Assembly (NCBI GenBank): GCA_047495785.1
Contig: JBLDXI010000025.1
Coordinates: 1,612,001-1,676,000 of the forward strand
Length of the DNA stretch: 64,000 bases
Direction of reading: 5' to 3'
Source: Lepidodermella squamata
Lineage: Eukaryota > Gastrotricha
Shown one piece after another: positions 44,718 through 57,361 of this stretch. The first letter of the stretch is position 1, and every line of letters starts with the position of its first letter. Both the position numbers and the translations under genes were made by a program. A model generated the notes under the pieces. It was not told the origin of the DNA. It did no database searches and saw only the letters and a program-made list of their open reading frames with translations.

Positions 44718-46634
44718 TCATCTTTCTAGGCCAATTTCTGCGTTAATTTGTTGCAAATACCGCAAATCCAACGGCGCTACTCGGTGTTGTAAATAATTAA
44801 CAGCCTCGCATGACCGGGAAGAAATGGCCCCGAGACTTATCGCCAGTTGGTTCAGCGCAAAATTAGCACCAACGGCTGATGTGAAATTTGAAGCGTTCGA
44901 TTTATTACTCCGATCTCTCGTCAGCCACTTCACTGATTTCCGCTTTTTCCCGAATTTTTTAATGCCCCTCGAAATGGTCGAGTCAACGGTTGATCGCATC
45001 CATTGGCAAACGGGGAAAATGTGTCCTTCTGTTGTGAAAACTATCCGCTCAGCGTGTTGATTCAACGGGTGATCAGTATCAAACAATAAATATAAATATT
45101 TCAAAGTCTCTGATAAGAAAAATGATTCCTGCCTGTCCTCCAATTCCATCGTTTCAACGTCGTGAACAGTGGCGAACCCGCATTTGGCCTTGCAATGATC
45201 GTTTAAACCATTGACTATTAGCCGTCCAACTGAAAGATAGTACGGATTTTTCGTAGCTTGATATAAGAAATACGTAGATTCGGCAAATTCAGGCCGTAGA
45301 GGGTAGAATTTCACATCTGGCGCTTTCATTCTGTAATTGAAGCGTTCGGGTAACACGCCGTAGCGTCGCCAAATCGCGGCGTAGATGGCGTGTTGACAAA
45401 TTGCCTCGTGTACCTCGCCACCCAGAGTTAAAATAGCCGGAAATGCGGCCTGCAATGCGTCGATCCAATTATTAGCCATTTCCGCTGACCGGTAGTCGAC
45501 ATTAACATAAATAGGAGTAGTTCCTGAGCCCAAATGACACCTCGGTCTGCCAACTCGCATGTGTTGTCTGACTGAAGACATCAGTGTGTCATACATGTCT
45601 AGTAGCTCATGGTCATCACTTGTTGAAAACAAAATATGAGCTTTTAACAGATATTCATATAAAGAATCTAATCCAGCGCCAACTCCGGACATTGCACCAG
45701 TAAACACTCCGGAACTAATATTTAACACAGTACCCAACAGGCCGGTTTTAGGATGCCTCAACTTGTAAATCTGGCGAATTGCACGCCTTGCAGACAGTTC
45801 AAAAATAGGATCACCGGTAAGTTTGCTCAATACTCCAAATTCAAGCAGAAGAGTTCCAGCGCCGGCTGTTGCAGTTTCTTCGGAGCAATTCACCGGGACA
45901 CCGTATTTCAAGTTGACACGAGGCCAAGGAATACCCAGAGGAATCTTCTCGAATGCAGGCAGAAGTCGCACACCCAGTTCTCTTGCTAAGCTGAGAAGCT
46001 CATCATCGTAATCAGGCAGTCGGAAATCATTTCCAAACAACAAAACACGGTTTGGATGGGTCATGATAATATGAGCAGACAACAGACCGCCCATGATTCG
46101 AATAGTCGATTCGAAAACTTGAACCGTTGCAGGGTTGAATGTGAAGTTGCGAATGATCAAGTTAACACCCCGCTGAAACTCTTTAACATCGCCAATGACA
46201 GCGAGAGTATCCAAAGAATCAACAAGAGTAAGCATGTAGTCACCGAGAGCGTCGTTAACGTTGATATTATCAGGACGTTGTTTGTCTGACCCTCGTCCAG
46301 TGCAGTATATCGGATTGAGTTCATCGAGAGGGAAAGCATGCTGAATGTAATTGTCGTAACCGAAATAGAACATCTCTCTAACTTTCTCCCGCATTTCAAT
46401 TCTCTCATCGTGAGTGACATAGGTTAGTTCGATGTCTTCTGTGACATCTGGAGACCAACAATGGGCTGGCGGCCGAGAGGAAGATTCTGAACGATCCGCA
46501 TAAGAACATGGAGGGCGTAAATGTCGGCCGAAATCGAAAAATGCAGCGGGCCAAGATGAAGTTAATAGCGATGGCCCAATTAAAACTGACAGTATAAATA
46601 CCAGATGTGCAGACCAACAATACTTAATTACCAT
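44718..46634 (-). CDS. EDEM1: ER degradation-enhancing alpha-mannosidase-like protein 1 (GH47)
   Basis: ER-lumen GH47 mannosidase-like protein that trims N-glycans of misfolded glycoproteins and hands them to ERAD. One uninterrupted exon of 638 residues (human about 657). A hydrophobic N-terminus (VFILSVLIGPSLLTSSW) acts as signal/anchor. Shared blocks: MREKVREMFYFGYDNYIQHA, FPLDELNPIYCTGRGSDKQ, TLVDSLDTLAVIGD, QVFESTIRIMGGLLSAH, LLPAFEKIPLGIPWPRVNLK, GAGTLLLEFGVLSKLTGD, SGVGAGLDSLYEYLLKAHIL, ESTYFLYQATKNPYYLSVG, ESFFLSETLKYLYLLFDTD and FTTEGHIFP. The acidic catalytic residues in ESTIR, GLDS and the ESFF/TEGH motifs are kept. It ends QQINAEIGLER; no KDEL, as in EDEM1. An acceptor-like CAG directly precedes the ATG. 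Confidence 0.95.
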   Translation of the reverse strand: MVIKYCWSAHLVFILSVLIGPSLLTSSWPAAFFDFGRHLRPPCSYADRSESSSRPPAHCWSPDVTEDIELTYVTHDERIEMREKVREMFYFGYDNYIQHAFPLDELNPIYCTGRGSDKQRPDNINVNDALGDYMLTLVDSLDTLAVIGDVKEFQRGVNLIIRNFTFNPATVQVFESTIRIMGGLLSAHIIMTHPNRVLLFGNDFRLPDYDDELLSLARELGVRLLPAFEKIPLGIPWPRVNLKYGVPVNCSEETATAGAGTLLLEFGVLSKLTGDPIFELSARRAIRQIYKLRHPKTGLLGTVLNISSGVFTGAMSGVGAGLDSLYEYLLKAHILFSTSDDHELLDMYDTLMSSVRQHMRVGRPRCHLGSGTTPIYVNVDYRSAEMANNWIDALQAAFPAILTLGGEVHEAICQHAIYAAIWRRYGVLPERFNYRMKAPDVKFYPLRPEFAESTYFLYQATKNPYYLSVGRLIVNGLNDHCKAKCGFATVHDVETMELEDRQESFFLSETLKYLYLLFDTDHPLNQHAERIVFTTEGHIFPVCQWMRSTVDSTISRGIKKFGKKRKSVKWLTRDRSNKSNASNFTSAVGANFALNQLAISLGAISSRSCEAVNYLQHRVAPLDLRYLQQINAEIGLER

Positions 46635-48204
46635 CTGAACCTAACAATGCAGTAATATGACATTTTTGAAAACAAGCTTTGTGTATTTTTGAGGTTTTCA
46701 TCAATAATAAATCATTCCAATCTACAAAAGACTTCTAAAAATTAAAAATAGTAATAGGCTAATCTGCATAATCAGCTAATCTGCTAATTATGCTTGCAGA
46801 TATGATAAACGTTAACGAGAATAAATTTGAAACGACTGGGGGAAGGAACACAACAGCCTTTCGCTCTTCAAACGAACGGAGATGAGCTCCAAGGACGCTA
46901 CTTGAACGCAAACCCTGAGCAACTGCAACGTAAGACGCGCGCTTTTCAAATTTTAAAATACGTAAAAATTCATATATGTTAATAAGTATATACTACTGTG
47001 AAATATGATATGTTTAAATTTAGCGGCCAAAGACATTATTTAAAATTTGCCGCTCATTTTTCTCAGAATCTGCTCGGGCGATTGGCGACTTCACCTGCCG
47101 GGCGAGCTCTCCTCCACAGTGTAAGAGACCCGGAGACCAGGCATGTCGGCATTTGCACCTAGTTACCAGTTACCAATAAGAAATTAATTGAGTGCCGATA
47201 TCACCAAATAAATTGCAAATTTACATCAGAATACTCGGAACCCCAGGTGATAACTTGTTCTCTGAATCGGCATTTGAGACGCAGTCAAAAAATAATTCAG
47301 CAGCTCCGTTCGGTACTTGATGATTTGCGGTAGGAGTTGAGCACGGTCAGAGACAGCTGGTATTGACCGATTTTATACCTGAAAATTACGATGTATAAAG
47401 ACTAGTGCCTGACAAGTGACAAGCCTTGAATTCAGTTTTCCCTGTGTCTGCTTGCTGCTTGGTAAGCATCGGCTTTCTAGCGACATTATAAGCGCAAAAA
47501 GGTAAAAATTGGATTGTTCAATCATAACCATCGGAACGTTAATCGTAATTTTAAAAGTTACTGTATACGGCTTAATTTTCGTTTTTGGCGTTTTGGGGGC
47601 CTAGGTATACTTAATATATACTTAATTTTCATGTTTTTATTTTCGTTTTCGCCTCGCACGATCAGCATTCTCCTTATGGGTGTTTTTATTTTCGTGATTT
47701 CCCAAAAAATAACGAAAATTTGCATTCGAATGATGATAATTTTTGATGGTTGCCAGTTTTGAAACTTTCATCATCACTCAAAACCGAATTACAGGGTTTT
47801 CTTCATATCATTCCAAGCCTAGTTGAATCGGCAGAAATTCTTCGAATAAATAGTTTCCGAACCAAGTCGGCTTTTAGATGTTACATGTTGCTTTTTACTT
47901 GTATTCTCTCATTCTTAACACACATAAATCCGAATTTTTAAACAACGACAACAGCAGCATAGCGCAGCCGTTCCTCTCCGAAGCAGAGAAACTCGCATAC
48001 AATAGGGCAGTAAATAACACATAACCAGCCCAGGAGAACAAGTAGGTACTCCAGGAAATAATTTGTATTTCCAAAATGACAAACATTTCCCGACAAATCC
48101 GGTCGCTTTTAATTCTTTAAATTACGGCCTTTATTTTCAGATTAGGGTTTTCACGGGTAAAAAGAGGATGGGCTAAGTTGAATAAGAAACAGTAATTTGA
48201 TTTT
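46635..48204. other. Intergenic region, no gene seen
   Basis: About 1.6 kb upstream of EDEM1. A GC-richer patch around 47080-47140 interrupts AT-rich sequence. ORFs up to 82 codons are low-complexity and show no motif. No RNA gene or transposon ends found. Confidence 0.45.
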
Positions 48205-48633
48205 TCACAGCGCTCGATGTCCGAAAAGGCGAAGCTCAAGATAAAGTAATACAACATCAATAAAAGTAACAGTTCTTTCGTATTTATTATTATGTAAGAC
48301 TCCTGTTTTGTTTGACGGAGTGACAAAATGTGTTGCTTTTTCTTGGGTCGTGTCCCAATTGAGGTTTATTGAGTGCTCATCATTTATATTGATCCCGAAA
48401 ATTCGGTCTCCAATATAGCGAAGGAAGTTAGATATAAAACTAAGGTCAACGCCGCCCCCATGTGCTTGTCGCCGCAGCATTCTCTGGTTGCGCTGCGTAT
48501 TGTTTCTGGCAAAATTCGCAACCCAGGGCTCAACCACCTCACGTATTCCCAATTCCCTGGCCCCAAGCACTGTTGGCAGCAACGCCGTTGCAAGGAGGAC
48601 GACATTGAACAGTAGGCAATTGTTGGAGAACAT
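48205..48633 (-). CDS. Possible small secreted protein, unknown function
   Basis: An ORF of 142 codons opening with a convincing signal peptide (MFSNNCLLFNVVLLATALLP then TVLG). The mature part has basic stretches (QRNQRMLRRQ), a Gly-rich spot and an amphipathic segment (DLSFISNFLRYIGDRIFGI), so a processed peptide precursor is conceivable. Against it, a second ORF in another frame (48767-48384) overlaps and also starts hydrophobic, and there is no family match I know. The last 60 residues look less coding-like and may be intron or 3'UTR read through. Confidence 0.35.
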   Translation of the reverse strand: MFSNNCLLFNVVLLATALLPTVLGARELGIREVVEPWVANFARNNTQRNQRMLRRQAHGGGVDLSFISNFLRYIGDRIFGININDEHSINLNWDTTQEKATHFVTPSNKTGVLHNNKYERTVTFIDVVLLYLELRLFGHRAL

Positions 48634-49456
48634 GTTTCTTTACCGCAATGAGAATGATCCAGTTGAGATAAGAGGAAATTAGATGTCAAAATTACGAGAA
48701 ATCCTAAGAGCAGCTGCTTGAAACAATTTTTGGACAGGTAGATATTAGAATACATATTAGCATTCATTGCTAAATTTCCACGCCTCTGCTTCCAGTGAAG
48801 AAAGAACGAACGTGTCTTGCTTAAGAACTGTTAATTGTATTACAATAGGCATTCTGTACAACGCAGTGCTATTATATTACATACCTATTTAAAGTACCGG
48901 GGTATACATTTAATATTGTTGCTGCGTTTCGTGCAAATGACATAATGAATAAATGAAAAATTTCGTTATTTTCATTTTCATTTTTATGACAAAAATTGTG
49001 TTTATTCAGTGGCGTCACTGTAATAATGTGGTGAACTCTGAAAGGGCAATTAGGCATTTGAAAGCAGTGAAATATAAGCGATGTCCAATTCATCCTCATT
49101 TCATCAGCAAGGAAAACGTCACTGTAACCACCGTTATGAAAAAATAGAATCTTTAATACCATTTCTGATACCGGGACTCTAGTCAAATTGGGTAATTATT
49201 TCTCTTGGCACAGATGTAGCCTTCATCTGTTATATCTCAACATTTCGAAATAAAGATTATTTCATCAGTTTATTTTACTTTAATCAAGGCGCGGTTCGGC
49301 TCAGGATAAAATAGAAAGCACATGCAATCATTCGCGCTCGAATTGTTCAAAAATTATAGCTTTGCACCACATGAACCAAGATTATCAAATTATCATTAAT
49401 TTTAAAATTTATTCACGATGTACAAGTCACAAGGTAATAAAACAAATTAACGCGTC
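48634..49456. other. Intergenic region downstream of VPS18
   Basis: About 820 bp, AT-rich. ORFs around 48872-49186 (both strands) have no features. No RNA gene recognised. Confidence 0.45.
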
Positions 49457-52400
49457 TCACAACCAAGACTGATTCAGCTCTTGCATCGAAACACCTGAAG
49501 TCGTGAAAGCCACGTCGATACTATGCACAGCAACATCGCCGCATAACGGGCAATCAGCAGCCAGGATACGATCGAGCTGGTCGATCACATTCGGACTCGG
49601 ATTTTTCGAGCAAACAATGCGATACAAGTCTTCAACTCGTTTCGCCTTATTCGACGGCAAAATTATCGCAGCCAGCTGAGCAGCGCACGCTCGGTGAATG
49701 TGGTGGGAACACGGGAAGACGTAGAATTCGCGAAGGTACAACGGCGCGCGACAAGTGTAGCAGCGATCGGTTCCCGACACTGACACGGCCATTTGGCGAA
49801 GGGAACTCGCGTCTCTTGCCATTTGCTCAGCAGCTCGAGAGCAGTGCTCCAAATCACCTCTAGCTTTCGACACTCGTTCTTTGTAATCTTGAAGAGACGA
49901 TAAAATCGCATCCTTGAAAAAAATAATTAAAAAATCTCACAGGGGAAAACTTAAGACGCAATACCTTGAATTGATCAATCGTAACTGAGTCTGAGAAGAA
50001 CGGCAGTAAATCTTCAATGCGAATGAGTCTGTCGCAATCGTTGACAATGTCAAGTGCACGGCCTATTCCGGAATGTTGGCCATGTTCGATGCTGATGACA
50101 TGCTTAGCGATTGCGAACCAAATTTGCCGGCGAGTATCAACGTCAACCGGCGGACGGGCGAAATCCAACTTTTTAGCGACTGATTTTGCCAGCTCGACGT
50201 CAACTCGCAACGCAGCAGTAATTGCGTCTTCGTAGTAACCAGCCAATGGGTATAGAATCACAAGGGCTCGATTCAAATTGTCACGCTCGCAAATGCTGAA
50301 ATAAGCCGAACAATTTACTTGAACTGCAATTGAACCGTGAAACTTACTTGATAGCGAATTTGACATCAAATGGAACTTGAGCTTCGTCGCAATACCTCTC
50401 AAGATATGGCACCAAATCCGATTGTTGATACTTCGATAGCAGCAACAGCAAGTAGTTGTGTAAAACAGTTTCTTTGAATCTAAAATTTCGAATTTAATCA
50501 AATCATCACATCTCGAGAGTGGAAAATCAACAAACCCCAATTTATCAATGGCATGTCGCAAGTAAATGATGATATCGCCGATAATAGGTGAATTAGCTGG
50601 CAGAGATAGCTCGAGCTCGACAAAAACGGGCACTAGATTTTGTGGTTTGATAGTTGGCCCGACTTCGCGCATCAATCTGAGCGTTTCGCTCGGCAAGTGG
50701 CGCAAAATTTGCGGCAAACACGTTGCCATCAAGTGCCGACCTTCACGGCCTTTGTGCTTCTCAAGAACAGCCAATGCCTAACAAATTACATTAGTATGCC
50801 AATAAAACATGACTTTCCAGCCTTGGTATACCTCGCGATATTGTTTCCGATTTATGTAATAATTGCACACTGTCTGCCAATCTCGGATGAGCTCAGCGAC
50901 AAAAATCGCGTTTTCCCAGTCACCATGCGACAAAAATAACTCATATCGACGACTTCCCAGCTGAGTCAAAGCCTCCACAACATCACGCCTGGACAGGAAA
51001 CTTCTGAAATCGCTTAAAAGAGATGCGGGCGACACGTGGCGGCCAGGCACAGCCAAAGTCACATCGGCATTCAAAATTGAATCAAGAGGCTGGGAGCTGG
51101 GGGAAGCTGCCTGAGAACATTCCGACAACTGACCCAGATATATGTCGATCAACCACAAAATAATGGTGGTGACAGCAACAGACACGTTGGGAGGGGTATT
51201 GCTAGTGACAGCTTGGCTTGTTTCGACGACTGTTGGGTTCAGCAGCTCTAGCCGTCGCATCAAATAAATGCGCAAGGGCTCTCGGTCGCTCAATGCAAGT
51301 AAATCAGGGACAACTTGCTCGATTGGAGCCTGGCTCTCAGCAAAATACTGAGCACACTTGATGTACTCTCCAGATGTATACAGCGATTTAGCCTAAAATA
51401 AACTAAATTAAGCAGCGAAGTGCCAAGGCTCGAAAATAACTTACGGTCTCCATTAAAACTCGATTAAGCTTCGTCCTATCGTTGCTGCAAAACTTTTTCG
51501 CCTTCTCAAAATCACCAATACTCAGAAAATACTTCCACAAGTCGCGATCTTCGTTAGCCATGGTGAGTTGATAGATGTAATTGCGTGTCCAGATCCAAAC
51601 GGTGTGTCGCACTGGATCCTGGGTAACTCCTAGCACTGGCTCGAAAATATCCTCCATTTTGTCATCTTCGACCATTTGCTCGCTATAATTGGAAAGATGA
51701 AATAAGAAATCTCGCCAAGACATCAATGTTACCTCAAAGAGTTATATAAGAGGGCTGATTTTTCAAAAAGTACAATGGCGTGATACTGTCCAATAGCAAT
51801 TCCCACTAGTTTTCCAGCAGTGCCGGAAGAAGCACCGCGGCTAGCAGATGTATTGGCACCACGAATAGATTTCGGGAAATATATAAGCTTTTGCTTGCAT
51901 AAGAACATTTTGTTGTCGATGCAATTAGGCGATAAGTCGAATTGGGCAGCGTAAACGCCGGAGGATGTAAGCCAAGAAAAGGAAGCCGGCGGAGCATCGT
52001 GCGGTTGATAAACTGCGATGGAAGTGCTTGATGGCGGAAGACTTGCCGCTGGCATTTCAATACAAGTTAGCATGTTAGCCGCTGGGTATGATTTAAACAA
52101 AGGCTGAAATGCAGTCGGTGCGGCGCCAGTAGAAGCAGCAGTCATTTGATTTCCCTGTGAAGTTTGTTGCATTCCGCTAAAAACGTTAGGAATGATGTTT
52201 GGAAATTGCCCAAATGTTGAAGTAGAAGGAGCGGCACATACACCGACGAATTGATACAAAGCTCCCGATAACGTGGTGGCAACAACGCAATGTTGGGCAT
52301 CAGCCATATTCGATACACCACTAGCTTTCGAATAGTAAAGCCCGGCACAAGGACCTGGGAGCTTATAAACTGTTTCACAATAAACTTCTGGGGGTGTTTG

Positions 52401-52970
52401 CTGTTGGGGCTGTTGCTGACCAAGAACACGAGCCAAAGGCGCAGCGCCATCAGTAAAGCTGAACAAAGCTTCGATGATCTCCCCCTTTTCAGTGCCAATC
52501 AAAACAGGCCCAGAGGTGCTCGCACGGTTTTTCTGAGTTTGATCCAACGAAAATGGAGACCAGGCGACACAAGAAATGGCGTAGCCTCGAAGAGAATTGA
52601 CTGGTTTTACCGTAAATTGGCGTTTACCCTGCGCAGTATTGCCAGGCGGGGTATATATCAAGTAAACGTAATTGGAAGTCGTAGTCACGATACATGATAA
52701 GCCATTTGGGCTAGAAAACACGCGATTTATCTCCTCATTCGGCTGGTTCGCAGACAACACTGCCACCTCTTCGACAGTTGGAAGCTGGTTAGCAGAGGAT
52801 GCCCCAGAAACAGTGTCATGCCAAAGTATCTGCCTGCCGGATGCAATTATCCAAAGTCTGCCGGCGCCAGCGGACAAGCCTAATAGCGAGTCACCCAGCT
52901 GATGGTACTTGAACTTGGTACGCAGAAGAAGAGGCGACTCATCGCTATTTTCACGATAATATTGACTCAT
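49457..52970 (-). CDS. VPS18: VPS18, core subunit of HOPS/CORVET tethering complexes
   Basis: Endosomal and lysosomal tethering subunit. At least seven exons with short introns; the first runs 52970-51733 and joins as YNSLSEQMVEDDKMEDIFEP. N-terminal beta-propeller (QLGDSLLGLSAGAGRLWIIA; INRVFSSPNGLSCIVTT), with an unusual Gln/Pro run (QQQPQQQTPP) and a Ser/Thr/Gly-rich stretch. The alpha-solenoid includes DRDLWKYFLSIGDFEKAKKFC, YELFLSHGDWENAIFVAELI, ETVLHNYLLLLLSKYQQSDL and LLPFFSDSVTIDQFKDAI. A C-terminal RING-H2 has CYTCRAPLYLREFYVFPCSH, HIHRAC and CPLCG. The order and the VPS18-specific DLLPFFxDFxTIDxFK block separate it from VPS11, VPS39 and VPS41. Complete. Confidence 0.94.
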
Positions 52971-53498
52971 TTATCGGCTCAAATATGATTACTTTGCAGA
53001 GAAATTGAAGGTGGACTGTGCTCGAATCCACGTTTTGAAACCCTCTAGGTTTTCTGCTTCGTGACTCACGAAAGCTTGAAGCTTCAAAAACACCGGCTCT
53101 CTCCGCTATAACGCACAAAAAACCTCAAAAAAAGCGAAAGCCAGAATCAGCTGATTTTTAAAAACTAATACTTCTGATGGTCATAAATTATAAACATTGT
53201 GGCACTTATGTTGGCATACTTTTATAAAAATTAATTGTCAGAAACAAAAAGTTGGGTTTTTTCGAAAGCGAGCGCGTGACCTACCGACGCTTTCCTCGAA
53301 CCGTCTGCCAAGCTATCGAGCCGAGAGAGCCGTCTGCCGTCTGCCTTTTTTCTTTTACAGATTTACCGAACCCGGATTCAAGTTTTTGTCAATGACCTCA
53401 TTAAGCACTCTGTTGCATTTGGCCTGAAATCATCGCTCTTTTTAGTAATAGGAGTATATTGTTGCCTTCATCGATTTTGCTTTGATTGACGGCGAAAG
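52971..53498. other. Divergent promoter region (VPS18 / POLR1B)
   Basis: About 530 bp between head-to-head housekeeping genes, probably a shared bidirectional promoter. No other feature seen. Confidence 0.5.
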
Positions 53499-56400
53499 AT
53501 GCCGCCGACAAGTTCAATTGTTCATGATCCGAGCAAATCAAAGAACAACAATGAGTACATGCCCGGGACGAGTGTTTATGGCCTGCGAAATTTGGCTGAT
53601 CCAAAATATCGCAAGTGGCCCAATAAGCTGAATGAGGTTCGTGGCATATTTTCGAAACTTATTTTACGCAGCAATATTATTTCCTCATAGTTAGCCGCTG
53701 AGGCAGTAAGACCTCACATTGAATCTTTCAATTTCGCTCTGAGTGAAGGCTTCCGCGCGGCATGCGAGCGTAGCCTTCCAGTTTATATTCGTCAAACTTC
53801 AAACGGGCAATCTATAAAGCTTCGCATTGTTGAAGTCAGCATTGCTAAACCTCGTATTCGCCACGGTGCAAATGCTGTCAGAACGCCCGCACTGTATCCA
53901 CGAGAATGTCGCATGGCTCGCAAATCATACTGTGGAGAGTTATCTGCCGTTGTTGAATGGTCAGTTGACGGCGTTCCGGCTGGTACAGCGTCTGTACCGG
54001 TTGGTGATATTCCTATAATGGTTGGTTCAAAAGCATGTAATCTTTCTGGGTTGAGCCCCGCGGAGCTCGCTAAACTTGGCGAAGAGGCAGACGAGTGCGG
54101 CGGATATTTCATCTCAAACGGTGTCGAAAGGGTGATACGTATGCTGATCGCGCCTCGTCGCAACCATCCTCTTCTGTTTGTGCGAGCATCTTTCCGAAAC
54201 CGATCACCTGAATACACCGAGTTTGGTGTTCAAATTCGCTGTGTTCCTGACGATCAATGTGCTACCGTAAGCACGATTTAACAACTGTTTGAATTCGATA
54301 TATATTGAATATTTTTCAGATAAACTTTCTTCATTTCTTGAATAACGGGAATGTTGTTATGGGATTTTTCTTGAATCGTGAGCAGTTCTTCGTACCTGCG
54401 ATATTGCTGCTCAAAGCTTTCGAGGATGCTCCTGATTCTTTCATTTTCGATCGACTTATAAAAGGCGCTGAAAATAACGCATATTTCCGCGGTATTTGCG
54501 TATCAATGCTTCGACGTGCTCAAGATGCGAAGCTCCATACTAGACGCGACGTGCTGAAATATATCGGCGAGCACTTTCGCATTCGATGCAATCGAACCCC
54601 ACCATGGTTCACAGACGAGCAAGTCGGTCAATTTTTGCTTGATCACTGCGTTTTGACGCATCTGAAAACCGGCGCTGATAAATTTAACCTACTTGCCTAC
54701 ATGATCCAGCGCGTTTGTTTGCTGGCAAAAGGCGAATGTGCCCCTGACAATCCTGACAGTTTGTCAAATCAAGAAGTGCTCGTTTCTGGTCATGTTTATT
54801 TAGCTGTATTGATGGAACGTCTCGATTATTGGTTGTACTCATTGGCTCAGCAATTGCAGCGGAATATGGACATTCAAGCTGGCGCTGTCGAAATGAGTGA
54901 GAAAACACCTAAACGAGGCCTTCTAGGTGCGTTGTCATCAGGAGCTAGTAGCTCGAGCCAGTTTAACGAGAACTTGATCAAAAGCTGCACGAAAAATGCC
55001 CATCTCGTATCCAGAGGCATTGATTACTTCATCGCGACCGGAAATTTGCCTCACAAGTCTGGTTTAGTCGGTCTCCAATCTGCTGGTATAACTGTTACTG
55101 CTGATTCAATTAACCGGCTGCGGTTTTTGAGCCATTTTGCCGCGGTACATCGAGGCGCTTTCTTCACTGAGATGAGATCTTCAGGCGTTCGTCAATTACG
55201 TCCCGAAGCTTGGGGCTTTATTTGCTCAGTCCATACTCCTGATGGCGCCCCTTGCGGTTTGCTCAATCACTTGACGAAATCTTGCAGAATTCAGTCGGAA
55301 ATCGGCAATCATTCAGCCGCAGCGAAGGCGTTGCTGAGTCTCGGTGTTATTGAATGGCAGTCAACAGCTGCTAATTTGAGTGAAACTTTTCATTTCCCAG
55401 TTTTCGCCGACGGTTGTTTGGTCGGTTATTTGCCTGAATCACGGGCTTATAGCGTCGTATCGGGCCTGAGGGCTATGAAAATTACCGGAACTGGCGGGGT
55501 TTCCGAGGGCACTGAAATCTGCTTCGTGCCGAAGCGTGAAGCCGGTCTAGCCGCCCCGTCACCTGGCTTATGGGTGTTCACAACCCCGGCTCGTTTCATG
55601 CGACCTGTTCGAAATTTGAAGCTTAACAAGGTTGAAATGATCGGAACTCTCGAGCAAACATGGCTACCTATCGCCTTGTTGCATCACGCGGATGATCAAG
55701 CGATTGAAGCGGATCACTGCGAGTTGACCCCGGACTGCCAGTTGAGCCTGCTCGGCTCATTTGCGCCGTACTCTGACTTCAACCAAAGTCCGCGCAACGT
55801 CTACCAGTGTCAGATGATAAAGCAGGCGATTGGTTGGGGCAACCAAGCGCCGTTATCTCGGGCTGATTTGAAGAGTTACTCCCTCGTCTGCCCACAAGCT
55901 CCGATTTGCAGAACCATGGCATATACCGAGTCGGACGGTGACGCCCACCCGACTGGTTGCAGCGCGATTGTCGCGGTAATTGCCTATTCCGGGTACGATA
56001 TGGAGGACGCTATGGTAATGAGTAAAGCGTCGAGGGATCGAGGCATTCTTCGGGCTAATATCTACATATCAGCGCTGGTCGAGCTGCGAGACGTTGATCG
56101 TGAACAGGAAGGATCTTGCTCATACTTCTTCTGCAAAGACCCTCGCTCCCCGGACCAGACCCACCTCGGTGACGATGGGTTACCCGAAATCGGTGCAATG
56201 CTACAGCCTGGTGATGTAGTTTGCAGCTACCGTCATGTTCACAGCCCGACTCAGTTCGGAGTTCAGCGGTTCAAGGGCTCTGATGCGGTCATTGTTGAGC
56301 GGGTTGCGTTGCTACCCGACAACGCGGCCACGCCCTGCGATTGGCCTGTTCGAGCTACGATCCTCCTCCGCCAGCCCCGCATGCCGGTAATCGGTGACAA

Positions 56401-57361
56401 GTGCGCTAGTCGTCACGGCCAAAAGGGCATTTGCTCGGCCTTCTGGCCTGAGGCTGATATGCCGTTCAACGAACAGGGCATGTCGGCTGATATCATTTTC
56501 AACCCTCACGGTTTCCCGTCTCGAATGACAGTCGGGATGATGCTGGAGTCGATGGCTGGTAAGGTGGCGGCCGCTCACGGTTTAGGGTGGATTGACGCTA
56601 CCCCCTTCACCTACCCGGCTAAATTTGGCAAGAAGAAGAAGTCGAGCGATGACGATGATGACGAGGAGGAGGCGGAGGATGCTGTTGATTACCTGGGCCG
56701 TATGCTGGTATCAGCCGGTTATGAGTACTACGGCACCGAGACAATGTTCAGTGGCGTGACGGGCGAGGAGCTAGAGGCGCAGATTTTCAACGGAATCGTT
56801 TACTACCAGCGCCTGCGTCACATGGTCGCTGATAAGTTTCAGTGCCGTGCCACTGGGCCGATTGACCCGTGCACTGGCCAGCCGATCAAGGGTCGTAAAC
56901 GAGGTGGTGGTATTCGTTTGGGTGAAATGGAGCGTGACGCGTTAATTGCTTCAGGTATGGATTTTATTGCCTTTATTCGACGAGTCTGCAGAATTAAAGA
57001 ATTAGTATTCATTTTATAACTTAAATCTAACAAATTTCCGTTTTTCCCGAAATTAGGCGCTTCTTTCCTGTTGACGGATCGCCTGTTCAACTGTTCTGAT
57101 CGATCAAGAGCCGCAGCTTGTAGGCGATGCGGATCACTGATCGGTGTTAGTCCGGCTCCGGAGAAACGCGATTTGGGCTCAATGATGGCGAACCCGTCAA
57201 GTGGAGACAGCGATGAGCGGTACTGGACGTGTCGGTCGTGCGGCAAACACGACCAGGTGTGCATTATCAGCCTGCCATTCGCCGCTCGTTTCCTCGTCAG
57301 CGAACTCGCGGCGATGAACATTCGTGTCAAACTCGACATAGAATCCAGCCTCAGGTCTTAG
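53499..57361 (+). CDS. POLR1B: RNA polymerase I second-largest subunit (RPA2/RPA135)
   Basis: Nucleolar catalytic subunit for rRNA synthesis. Four exons (53499-53636, 53691-54266, 54320-56954, 57057-57361), 1,217 residues. Start chosen at MPPTSSIVHD, followed by the conserved NLADPKYRKWPNKLNE. Landmarks: GGYFISNGVERVIRMLI, LGALSSGASSSSQFNENLIK-like fork region, RFLSHFAAVHRGAFF, RPEAWGFICSVHTPDGAPCG, NQSPRNVYQCQMIKQAIG, AYSGYDMEDAMVMSKAS, GDKCASRHGQKGICS with FNPHGFPSRMTVGMMLES, KFQCRATGPIDPCTGQPIKG, RLGEMERDALIASGASFLLTD and a C-terminal zinc ribbon (CRRCG..CRSCG). The Pol I-specific FPYPAKFGKKKKSSDDDDDE region has an acidic insert. The end, AAMNIRVKLDIE, is close to the human one. Confidence 0.96.
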
